Shown: positions 1 through 5,845 of the stretch, in pieces
Layout of the letters: each line of letters begins with the position of its first letter
Position numbering within the stretch: the first letter of the stretch is position 1
Assembly: GCA_016793185.1 (NCBI GenBank)
Contig: JAEUIK010000564.1
Coordinates: 1 to 6,522, forward strand
Direction: 5' to 3'
From: Planctomycetaceae bacterium
Lineage (GTDB): Bacteria > Planctomycetota > Planctomycetia > Pirellulales > JAEUIK01
DNA length: 6,522 nt
Program-made: the position numbers and the translations under genes
Notes under the pieces: generated by a model
Databases searched by the model: none
What the model was told of the DNA's origin: nothing
Seen by the model: the letters and a program-made list of their open reading frames with translations, nothing else

Positions 1-413
1 TAGCCGACGAAGTAGGCCCGGCCTTGGGGATGTCCATCGTGCATCAAGTACCACCGTTCACGGCGGGGATGCTCGATCAAGAATCCCCACACGCAGCTGG
101 TCCACGGGATGGAGTGCGGATCGGCCTCGCGGCTCGGACGAGGGAGCGACACGCCGGCCACGCCGGTTGGGGCTTCGGGGACAGGCTCGCCAGCGGGCGT
201 GCGAAAGCTGACATCGCCGTCGCGATAAACCTGCACCAGCACGTCGCCGGATTGGGCGACGTGCAGGCGTTCCGACGACTGGGAAGTCGTATACGCGCTC
301 CAGAGCAAGACGAGCAGTCCGAGCAGCACCATCCACACGGCGGCGGCGCCCAGCGCCAGCAGCAGTCCCAGCGTTACTGGGGGCCAACTCTTGGCTCGCG
401 AAGTCGATTCCAT
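1..413 (-). CDS. Membrane-anchored hypothetical protein, last visible gene of the GntR-ABC operon (partial, runs off the left edge)
   Basis: Reading the minus strand from the ATG at 413 gives 137 open codons to the window edge. The protein has a short basic N-terminus (MESTSRAKSW), then one hydrophobic segment at about residues 15-38 rich in Leu, Ala and Val. A soluble part follows, with GDVLVQVYRDGDVSF near 57-70 and a Trp/Tyr-rich stretch (WGFLIEHPRRERWYLMHDG) near 109-127. I infer a signal-anchored protein with its C-terminal part outside the cytoplasm. The start is supported by an AAGGAG site at 423-428, 9 nt upstream, which overlaps the permease stop codon. The gap from the permease stop is 14 bp, so the two genes are probably translationally coupled. 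The codon cut by the edge begins TA and is either Tyr or a stop; the sequence cannot decide, but I favour Tyr because the upstream segment ends abruptly. Family and function are not recognised. It may be an accessory or sensor subunit of the ABC exporter. Confidence 0.8.
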   Translation of the reverse strand, partial: MESTSRAKSWPPVTLGLLLALGAAAVWMVLLGLLVLLWSAYTTSQSSERLHVAQSGDVLVQVYRDGDVSFRTPAGEPVPEAPTGVAGVSLPRPSREADPHSIPWTSCVWGFLIEHPRRERWYLMHDGHPQGRAYFVG

Positions 414-422
414 GGTACGGCT

Positions 423-428
423 CTCCTT
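423..428 (-). promoter_or_regulatory. Shine-Dalgarno site of the terminal operon gene, overlapping the permease stop
   Basis: AAGGAG on the minus strand lies 9 nt before the ATG at 413 and shares bases with the TGA stop of the permease (428-430). This fixes the start of the partial gene at 413 and suggests reinitiation by ribosomes finishing the permease. Confidence 0.7.
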
Positions 429-1174
429 CACGAAAAGTCACGGGTGCGCGCCACCCAGAATATGGCGCCGAGAGTGAAAGCAGCAGCGGCCCCGCACACA
501 ACCGGGGCCAGCCCCGGGCTCCAAGCTAGCGACAGAAGCACAACGATTGGAAACAGGACTGCCGTGCCCGCCAGCGGCCAGAGTCGACTCCCGAAGATCC
601 GCGCTGAGCGCAGACCGCTCAGAAAGCCGCCGAGATAGAACAGCGGCAATGCCAACCAGGCATCCCAGGCCCAGCGGCTCATCGACCACTCGAACGGCCC
701 GGCGTGGGTTCCGGGCGTCGCGGCCCACAGCGCGTACAGCAAGAGCGGCACGCCGGCCATCAACCAGGTCAGCAGCGCGCCGGTCGCCAGCTTGGCCGCG
801 AAGAGCCAGTGCCGCTCGAGCGGGCGGTGCAACAGGAACTGATACGTGCCGCGCGCCGACTCCCACAGGGTCTGCCACAGCCCGGCCACCGCGCCAAAAA
901 TGCCGGCCACGGCCAGCACCCACCAGCAGTATGGGTCGGCAACGAACGGGATCGTCTCCTCGGCGCGCCGGAAAAAGGGGAGCGGCAAACCGATCAGGAT
1001 GCAGACCAGGTACAGCTCGATCAATCCGGCGAGCACCGCGAGCGGCGCCAGCGAGCGCAGCTCCTTGAGCACAATCGCGCGGATCATCGGCCAGCGCCGC
1101 GCGGGAAATCGCGGGCGAGCTACCGCCGGCATCCGCGCGGCTTCGTCGGGGGCTGGTGCCACGGCGGTCAGCAT
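428..1174 (-). CDS. ABC-2 type transporter permease subunit
   Basis: This 248-residue integral membrane protein should form the membrane channel of an ABC exporter with the ATPase encoded just upstream. About six hydrophobic segments are visible, near residues 43-66, 83-103, 126-150, 171-189, 198-217 and 222-243. Between the second and third is a polar loop, ESARGTYQFLLHRPLERHW (105-123). Its E..GT..FLL.RPL.R pattern is familiar from ABC-2 permeases and probably forms the coupling helix that contacts the ATPase. The ATG at 1174 is preferred because GGGAG lies 8 nt before it and it overlaps the ATPase stop by 7 nt (ATGCTGA). The later Met at residue 30 (base 1087), where the family-like MIRAIVLKELR begins, has no Shine-Dalgarno site. 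If 1174 is right, residues 1-29 are a Pro/Ala/Arg-rich cytoplasmic extension. The substrate cannot be read from the sequence. Confidence 0.88.
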   Translation of the reverse strand: MLTAVAPAPDEAARMPAVARPRFPARRWPMIRAIVLKELRSLAPLAVLAGLIELYLVCILIGLPLPFFRRAEETIPFVADPYCWWVLAVAGIFGAVAGLWQTLWESARGTYQFLLHRPLERHWLFAAKLATGALLTWLMAGVPLLLYALWAATPGTHAGPFEWSMSRWAWDAWLALPLFYLGGFLSGLRSARIFGSRLWPLAGTAVLFPIVVLLSLAWSPGLAPVVCGAAAAFTLGAIFWVARTRDFS

Positions 1175-2091
1175 ACGATCGGCTCCCATTCGAGATTGGG
1201 GAGAGGACGCGACTCGCCCCGTGTGTAGGCAATGAATGCGTCCTCGAGGTTCAGGGCCAGTTCTTCGACGGTGACGGGGTCGAGCGCCGCGACCAGCTCG
1301 CGCTGGGTGTCGCCGTAGTCGATAAAGACCAGCTCGAGCTTTCCGCCCAGTTGCCGCTGCGAGACCAGCCCTGGACAGGCGGGGAAGCGCGGGACGTCGC
1401 CGACAAAAGCCAGCACGACCCGCCGCAGCGACTCCTTGAAGTGATCGGTGGGGCAATCGACGCGGAGCACGCCGTCGGCCATGATCCCGATTCGATCGGC
1501 CACCCGCTCGACATCGCCGAGAATGTGCGAGCTGAAGAGAATCGTGCGTCCCTTGCGCTGAATCAGATGAATCAACGATTCGAGAAAGTCGCGGCGCACG
1601 ACCGTGTCGAGCCCGAGCGTGGGATCGTCGAGAATCAGCAGCTCGGGATCGGGGGCCAAGGCCAGCGCCAGCGAGACTTGAGCTCGCTGCCCGTTCGAAA
1701 GCTGCCCGATCTTCGCCCGCGGCGAAATCGCGAAGTGGTCGACGATCTCGTCGAAAAAGCGTTGGTGCCAGATGGCGTAGAACTGCCGCGTGAATCGTGC
1801 CGTCTCGGCGACCGAGAGCGCGCGGTAGAGGGGATGCCCCTCCGCCAGATACGCGATCCGCGCGCGGGTTTCGGGCCCCAGCGCGTGGATGTCGTCTCCC
1901 AGCAGCCGGGCCGTGCCGGCATCGGGTTGCACCATGCCCAGCAGCATCTTGATGAGGGTCGATTTGCCGGCGCCGTTGCGACCGAGAAAGCCGTAGACGC
2001 AGCCTGCCGGGACTCGCAGCGTCACTTGGTTCACGACGCGGCGCGTGCCGTAGTGCTTGACCAGTCCGTCGATCTCGATGGAGTTCGTCAT
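1168..2091 (-). CDS. ABC transporter ATP-binding protein (ABC-2 exporter, YtrB/CcmA-like)
   Basis: This 307-residue ATPase powers the adjacent permease from the cytoplasmic face of the membrane. In order it has Walker A GRNGAGKST (37-45), a Q-loop region YLAEGHPLYRALSV (81-94), signature LSNGQ (131-135), Walker B LLILDDP (151-157), D-loop GLD (160-162) and H-loop SSH with His189. The nucleotide-binding domain ends near 215. A further ~90 residues form a C-terminal accessory region, as is common in ABC-2 drug or lipid exporters. Two departures from the textbook sequence are visible. The Q-loop Gln position appears to be Glu84, which also occurs in related ABC-2 ATPases. The catalytic Glu after Walker B is Asp156. 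The start at 2091 has AGGGAG 8 nt upstream (2100-2105) and lies 18 bp after the repressor stop. The transported substrate is unknown. Confidence 0.95.
   Translation of the reverse strand: MTNSIEIDGLVKHYGTRRVVNQVTLRVPAGCVYGFLGRNGAGKSTLIKMLLGMVQPDAGTARLLGDDIHALGPETRARIAYLAEGHPLYRALSVAETARFTRQFYAIWHQRFFDEIVDHFAISPRAKIGQLSNGQRAQVSLALALAPDPELLILDDPTLGLDTVVRRDFLESLIHLIQRKGRTILFSSHILGDVERVADRIGIMADGVLRVDCPTDHFKESLRRVVLAFVGDVPRFPACPGLVSQRQLGGKLELVFIDYGDTQRELVAALDPVTVEELALNLEDAFIAYTRGESRPLPNLEWEPIVC
1183..1187 (-). promoter_or_regulatory. Shine-Dalgarno site that decides the permease start
   Basis: GGGAG on the minus strand stands 8 nt upstream of the ATG at 1174, inside the last codons of the ATPase gene. 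The alternative in-frame ATG codons at 1132 and 1087 were not seen to have a comparable site, so the long form of the permease is favoured. Confidence 0.55.
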
Positions 2092-2109
2092 CGCGGGTGC
2101 TCCCTGGCG

Positions 2110-2511
2110 TCAACTTGCGCGGGCTGAATCGATCCACTGGTATTGCTTGACGCGTTCGTGGACGAGCTCCATGAGTTCGTCGGCCGAGAACCCCAGTCCC
2201 ACGGCTTCGACCAGCAGGCGGTCGAGCCCTCCCAGCAGTCGCTCGCGGCGGATCTTCTTGGGGAGCGCGGGTGCGCTCCGGGCGACGAAGACCCCCAGCC
2301 CCGGCCGCGTGTAGAGGACCCCCTCGCGTTCAAGTTCGGTATACGCCCGGGCGATCGTGTTGGGATTGACCACCAGCTGCTGCGAAAGCTCGCGGACCGA
2401 GAGCAACCGCTGGTCGGGGCGGAGCTTGCCGCGGGCGATGCCGGCCCGGATCTGCTCGGCCAGTTGCAGGTAGATCGGCACGCCGGTGGTGGGGTTGATC
2501 GCGAGTTCCAT
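2110..2511 (-). CDS. GntR-family transcriptional repressor, YtrA subfamily
   Basis: This is a 133-residue one-domain regulator. Residues 10-78 form the GntR winged helix-turn-helix: VPIYLQLAEQIRAGIARGKL, then SVRELSQQL, the likely recognition helix NPNTIARAYTELEREG (49-64), and the wing LYTRPGLGVFV. The remaining ~50 residues are two short helices (about 85-105 and 108-125) in place of the large ligand domain of FadR or HutC types. That size and shape is typical of YtrA-type members, which usually stand first in operons with ABC exporters, as here. I infer that it binds the palindrome just upstream of its own gene and represses the whole minus-strand operon until an unidentified effector arrives. 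The ATG at 2511 has only a weak ribosome site (GGA, 8 nt upstream) and a predicted leader of about 15 nt, so the repressor is probably made sparingly. Confidence 0.93.
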   Translation of the reverse strand: MELAINPTTGVPIYLQLAEQIRAGIARGKLRPDQRLLSVRELSQQLVVNPNTIARAYTELEREGVLYTRPGLGVFVARSAPALPKKIRRERLLGGLDRLLVEAVGLGFSADELMELVHERVKQYQWIDSARAS

Positions 2512-2525
2512 CGATGTGTTCCAGG

Positions 2526-2546
2526 TGTACTAATAGTATTAATACA
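2526..2546. promoter_or_regulatory. Probable operator of the GntR/YtrA repressor (21-bp palindrome)
   Basis: The arms TGTACTAATA and TATTAATACA flank a central G at 2536. Nine of ten arm positions are complementary; the single mismatch pairs 2530 with 2542. It is AT-rich in otherwise GC-rich DNA, starts 15 bp before the repressor ATG, and covers the predicted -10 box of the minus-strand promoter. GntR proteins bind as dimers to such dyads, and YtrA-type sites often carry TGTA...TACA ends, so autorepression is the simplest reading. Binding itself is inferred. Confidence 0.75.
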
Positions 2547-2561
2547 GTATTGCTCTGTCCA
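2533..2561 (-). promoter_or_regulatory. Sigma70-like promoter of the GntR-ABC operon
   Basis: On the minus strand TGGACA (2556-2561, five of six matches to TTGACA) is followed by a 17-bp spacer and TACTAT (2533-2538, four of six matches to TATAAT). An AT-rich run near 2575-2583 upstream could act as an UP-like element. The predicted transcription start is near 2526, giving a leader of about 15 nt before the repressor ATG. The -10 box sits on the centre of the 21-bp palindrome. Confidence 0.6.
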
Positions 2562-2566
2562 GAGCA
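2551..2566. repeat. Second dyad, over the -35 box of the GntR-ABC promoter
   Basis: Perfect 6-bp inverted arms TGCTCT and AGAGCA are separated by four bases (GTCC). The dyad begins 4 bp after the 21-bp palindrome and contains the whole -35 hexamer. Its sequence is unrelated to the first palindrome, so if it is a protein site it is for a different factor. It could also be a chance dyad. Confidence 0.5.
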
Positions 2567-2654
2567 TTTCGCCAGAAATTTTTCGCCCGCCGCGGAGCCG
2601 CCCCCGCGCGGCAGTGCCACGCGCCGATCGGCTGCATTCACCGGGGCCGACGAC

Positions 2655-2660
2655 TACAAT
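2655..2660 (+). promoter_or_regulatory. Tentative -10 element for the propeller-sulfatase operon
   Basis: TACAAT matches TATAAT at five of six positions and lies 44 bp before the ATG at 2705. No good -35 hexamer is visible at 16-18 bp upstream (the sequence there is GC-rich, around CTGCAT). It may depend on an activator or an alternative sigma factor, or not be a promoter at all. Confidence 0.3.
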
Positions 2661-2704
2661 CGGGCGGGCCGGAAAACGGTGGGCGAGAGAAGCTGGGGGA
2701 TCCG

Positions 2705-3955
2705 ATGCGGCGGCGCAGGTTTCTGACGAATTCGCTGGTGGCCGGCGTATCGCTTCTCAATTCGCGGCCGGCCAGCCGGAGCGCGGCCGCTTCCCCGGCG
2801 CCCGGCATGCGCCTGGGCCTCGACTCCCCCGCGCGGTTCTTCGATGGCGAACATTTCTGGTGCCACGGCCGGGCGGGGATTGTGCCCGGAGCCGGCCGGA
2901 TCGGACTGCCCCGCGAGGTGATGACGATGAACACCATGGAAATGGCCGGCAGCGACGTTTTCAAGGCGATGGTCGACCTGCACACGGACGACTTGGGGAA
3001 GACCTGGTCCGAACCGCGCGAAGTCGCGGCGCTGGCCCCGCGCACCGAGACGATCGACGGCGTCGAGCGCCCCGTCGCGGTGAGCGATTTCTGGCCGCGT
3101 TGGCATCGGGCATCGCGGGCGCTGTTGGGGACGGGACACACCGTGGTCTACACGCCGGAGTGGAAGGTCGAGGCGCCGCGGCCGCGTCACACGGCGTATT
3201 CGTGGTACGATCCCGGCCGCGATGGCTGGAGCGCCTTGGAGAAACTCGAGATGCCATCTGGCGCGCGCTGCAGCGATGCCGGCGCCGGTTGTACTCAGCG
3301 CTGCGACGAACCCGACGGCACGATCCTGCTCCCCTGCTACTTTCGTCCGCCAGGATCGAATGCGCGGGTGACCGTGCTGCGCTGCCGTGTCGCGGAGCGC
3401 AAACTGACGTTCGTCGAGGCAGGGCGGGAGATCGCGATCGATGACGGCACGCGCGGATTGCACGAGCCTTCGCTGGTGAAATTCGGCGAGACCTATTACC
3501 TGACGATCCGCAACGACAAGTTGGGTTTCGTCACGACCAGCCGCGACGGCTTGAACTATGAGCCGATTCGGCCCTGGACGTTCGACGATGGCGCCGACTT
3601 GGGAAACTACAACACCCAGCAGCATTGGGTGATGCACAGCGACGGACTGTTCCTGGCGTATACGCGGCGCGGGGCGAATAACGATCACGTCTTCAGGCAT
3701 CGTGCCCCGCTGTTCCTGGCGCAAGTCGATCCAGAGAAACTGCACGTCATGCGGGCGACGGAGCGCATCCTCGTGCCGCAGCGCGGCGCCCGGTTGGGCA
3801 ACTTCGGCGTGACGGACTTGAGTCGCGACGAAACGTGGGTGACAGTCAACGAATGGATGCAGCCGCGCGGCTGCGAAAAGTACGGCAGCGACGGCAGTCT
3901 GTTTGTCGCCCGCATTCAATGGGATCGGCCGAACGAAAGCTTTGTCGATGTGTAA
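2705..3955 (+). CDS. Tat-exported sialidase-like (BNR/Asp-box) β-propeller protein
   Basis: This is a 416-residue exported protein. The N-terminus MRRRRFLTNSLVAGVSLL has a twin-arginine pattern (RRxFL) followed by a short, mildly hydrophobic stretch, so Tat export is likely, with the mature part starting around residue 30. An Asp-box TDDLGKTW is at 94-101 and a degenerate one, SRDGLNYEP, at 279-287. Between them, HEPSLVKFGETYYLTIRND (253-271) resembles the EPS...R segment of sialidase-type propellers. A cysteine cluster (C189, C196, C200, C211) precedes or sits in a PDGTILLP strand. Sialidase-fold enzymes cleave terminal glycan residues, but a complete catalytic arginine triad and Tyr/Glu pair cannot be assigned here. 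The true substrate is unknown, and a non-sialidase glycosidase or a binding protein is possible. The ATG at 2705 has GGGGGA 4 nt upstream. The sulfatase gene follows 35 bp downstream on the same strand, suggesting a shared glycan target. Confidence 0.8.
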   Translation: MRRRRFLTNSLVAGVSLLNSRPASRSAAASPAPGMRLGLDSPARFFDGEHFWCHGRAGIVPGAGRIGLPREVMTMNTMEMAGSDVFKAMVDLHTDDLGKTWSEPREVAALAPRTETIDGVERPVAVSDFWPRWHRASRALLGTGHTVVYTPEWKVEAPRPRHTAYSWYDPGRDGWSALEKLEMPSGARCSDAGAGCTQRCDEPDGTILLPCYFRPPGSNARVTVLRCRVAERKLTFVEAGREIAIDDGTRGLHEPSLVKFGETYYLTIRNDKLGFVTTSRDGLNYEPIRPWTFDDGADLGNYNTQQHWVMHSDGLFLAYTRRGANNDHVFRHRAPLFLAQVDPEKLHVMRATERILVPQRGARLGNFGVTDLSRDETWVTVNEWMQPRGCEKYGSDGSLFVARIQWDRPNESFVDV

Positions 3956-3975
3956 CGGCGGGTCGGCTCTCGCCT

Positions 3976-3981
3976 AAGGAG
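3976..3981 (+). promoter_or_regulatory. Shine-Dalgarno site that decides the sulfatase start
   Basis: AAGGAG stands 9 nt before the ATG at 3991, immediately ahead of a codon run encoding a signal peptide. The reading frame is open further upstream to 3835, but that part overlaps the propeller gene and has no such site, so 3991 is chosen. Confidence 0.8.
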
Positions 3982-3990
3982 CGTCGTGCG

Positions 3991-5769
3991 ATGGGAACGT
4001 GGTTTGCGAGGTTCGCGGGCGCGGTTGTCGCGTTGTTACTGATCGGAACGCTGGCCGCCGAGGCGGCCGAGACCCCCCGGCGCCCCAACATCGTCGTCAT
4101 CCTGGCCGACGATCAGGGGTGGGGCGACCTGAGTATTCACGGCAATCAGAATCTCTCGACGCCGCGAATCGACTCGTTGGGGCTCGATGGCGCTCGATTC
4201 GACCACTTTTACGTCTCCCCGGTCTGCTCGCCGACGCGGGCCGAATTTCTCACGGGACGCTGGCACCCGCGGGGCGGGGTGTGGAGCACCTCCACCGGTG
4301 GCGAACGGCTCGATCTGGACGAACGGACCATCGCCGACGTCTTTCGCGCCGCCGGCTACGCGACGGGCGCCTTCGGCAAGTGGCACAACGGCACACAGTG
4401 GCCCTACCATCCCCACGCGCGGGGATTCAGCGAGTACCTGGGATTCACGTCGGGACATTGGGGACAATACTTCCGGCCGCTGCTCGAACACAACGGCCAG
4501 TCGGTCCAGCCCGAGGGGTACATCACCGACGTACTCACCGAGGCGGCGCTGGAGTTCATCGGAGCGCATCGCCAGGAGCCTTTTTTCTGCTATCTGCCGT
4601 TCAACACGCCCCACTCGCCCATGCAGGTGCCGGAGCGGTTCTATACCAAGTTCGCCACGGCGGCGCTGCCGATGCGGCATCACGAGACCGCCAGGGAGGA
4701 ACTGCCGATGACGCGCGCAGCGCTGGCGATGGTCGAGAACATCGACTGGAACGTCGGGCGGGTGCTCGACAAGCTCGACGAGCTCGAACTGGCCAATGAC
4801 ACGATCGTGCTCTATTTCAGCGATAATGGCCCCAACAGCTTTCGCTGGAACGGAGGTCTGCGCGGCCGCAAAGGATCGACCGACGAAGGGGGCGTCCGGT
4901 CGCCGCTGTTGGTGCGGTGGCCGGGCAAGATTCGCGCGGGAACGCGCGTACGGCCCATCGCGGGCGCCGTGGATCTCTTGCCCACGCTCTGTGCGTTGGC
5001 CGGCGTGCCGCGCTCCACCGACAAGCCGCTCGACGGCATCAGCCTGGCGCCGTTGCTGGAGGGGAGGGCCACCTCGCTGCCCGATCGGATGCTCTTTGCG
5101 CACTGGAGCGGCAATGTAAGCGTCCGCACCGAGCGGTTTCGCTGGAGTGACGAAGGAGAACTGTTCGACATTGCGGCCGATCCGGGCCAGACACGCGACG
5201 TGCGCGCGGACCATCCCGAAGTGGCCAAGAAATTGGAACAGGCCGTCGCCACGTGGCGGGCCGAGCTGCTCACCGATCTGCGCGACGACCGCCGGCCGTT
5301 TCCCGTCGGGTATCGCGAATTTCCCCTGACGAACTTGCCGGCGCGCGACGCGGTGCCGCACGGGGGAATTCAGCGGAGTGCACGCGCGCCGAATTGCTCG
5401 TTCCTGCGGAACTGGCGGAGCACCGAGGACTCGATCACGTGGAATGTCGAGGTGGCCACCGCCGGACGTTACGAGGCGACCCTGTATTACACTTGTGCGG
5501 CGGCGAACGTGGGAGCCGTGATCGAACTGAGCCTGGGGGACGCCCGCCTGGCGGCCAAGATCACCGAGGCTCACGATCCGCCGCTGATCGGCGCCAGCGA
5601 CGATCGCGTGCCGCGGCAGGGAGAATCGTACGTCAAAGAGTTCCGCCCGCTGGCGATGGGGACGGTGACGTTTCCCGCGGGACGGGGCGAACTGCGGTTG
5701 CGCGCGCTGGAGATTCCCGGCCCAGAGGCAGTCGACGTCCGCGGGGTGGCGCTGCGCTTGGTGGAGTAG
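3991..5769 (+). CDS. Secreted type I (formylglycine) sulfatase with C-terminal carbohydrate-binding-like domain
   Basis: This 592-residue arylsulfatase-family enzyme hydrolyses sulfate esters, probably of a polysaccharide, outside the cytoplasm. Residues 1-27 form a Sec signal peptide (core AVVALLLIGTLA, cleavage likely after AEA). The alkaline-phosphatase-like sulfatase domain spans about 31-430. It has metal ligands D40 and D41 (ADDQGWGD), signature CSPTR (79-83) with Cys79 the residue to be oxidised to formylglycine and Arg83 beside it, GKWHNG (129-134, K130 and H132), H208 in NTPHSP, D278/N279 in FSDNG, and K294 in GRKGST. The active-site set therefore looks complete, and activity would need a formylglycine-generating enzyme encoded elsewhere. 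Residues about 452-592 form an extra β-rich domain (ITWNVEVATAGRYEATLYY, then AKITEAHDPPLIG). It resembles the carbohydrate-binding-like modules at the C-termini of planctomycete sulfatases and fucosidases. The gene follows the propeller gene by 35 bp, so the two are probably co-transcribed. Substrate position specificity cannot be read. Confidence 0.94.
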   Translation: MGTWFARFAGAVVALLLIGTLAAEAAETPRRPNIVVILADDQGWGDLSIHGNQNLSTPRIDSLGLDGARFDHFYVSPVCSPTRAEFLTGRWHPRGGVWSTSTGGERLDLDERTIADVFRAAGYATGAFGKWHNGTQWPYHPHARGFSEYLGFTSGHWGQYFRPLLEHNGQSVQPEGYITDVLTEAALEFIGAHRQEPFFCYLPFNTPHSPMQVPERFYTKFATAALPMRHHETAREELPMTRAALAMVENIDWNVGRVLDKLDELELANDTIVLYFSDNGPNSFRWNGGLRGRKGSTDEGGVRSPLLVRWPGKIRAGTRVRPIAGAVDLLPTLCALAGVPRSTDKPLDGISLAPLLEGRATSLPDRMLFAHWSGNVSVRTERFRWSDEGELFDIAADPGQTRDVRADHPEVAKKLEQAVATWRAELLTDLRDDRRPFPVGYREFPLTNLPARDAVPHGGIQRSARAPNCSFLRNWRSTEDSITWNVEVATAGRYEATLYYTCAAANVGAVIELSLGDARLAAKITEAHDPPLIGASDDRVPRQGESYVKEFRPLAMGTVTFPAGRGELRLRALEIPGPEAVDVRGVALRLVE

Positions 5770-5796
5770 CGCCGGCGGCAAGATGCTGCGGGAATC

Positions 5797-5819
5797 GTCC
5801 TCGGGTGAGGCCGACTTTT
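5797..5819 (+). terminator. Weak candidate terminator after the sulfatase gene
   Basis: GTCCTC, loop GGGT, then GAG, a GCC bulge and GAC form a broken 6-bp stem followed by TTTT, 28 bp after the sulfatase stop. The stem is short and bulged and the T-run has only four bases. The call rests mainly on position between convergent genes. The 76-bp gap holds no better hairpin that I can see. Confidence 0.22.
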
Positions 5820-5845
5820 CGTCGTGGGCGCGCCTGGGTGGACGC

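Noticed and set aside
1156..2127. A 323-codon open frame on the plus strand opposite the ABC ATPase
   Set aside because: It mirrors the ATPase codons, and the minus strand shows Walker A, signature and Walker B in order. No ribosome site or domain supports the plus frame.
428..2137. A 569-residue version of the permease extending through the ATPase gene
   Set aside because: The upstream half is Arg-rich out-of-frame translation of the ATPase. The permease proper starts at 1174, with GGGAG ahead of it and a 7-bp overlap with the ATPase stop.
2654..3919. A 421-codon open frame on the minus strand opposite the propeller gene
   Set aside because: It is a composition-driven shadow. The plus frame has a Tat signal, Asp-boxes and a ribosome site.
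3835..3990. N-terminal extension of the sulfatase to an upstream ATG
   Set aside because: It would overlap the end of the propeller gene and bury the signal peptide. AAGGAG followed by the ATG at 3991 is the clear start.
5812..5824. Hairpin CGAC-TTTTC-GTCG between the convergent genes as a terminator for the minus strand
   Set aside because: The stem is only 4 bp, and there is no T-run on the minus-strand side after it. It is too weak to call.
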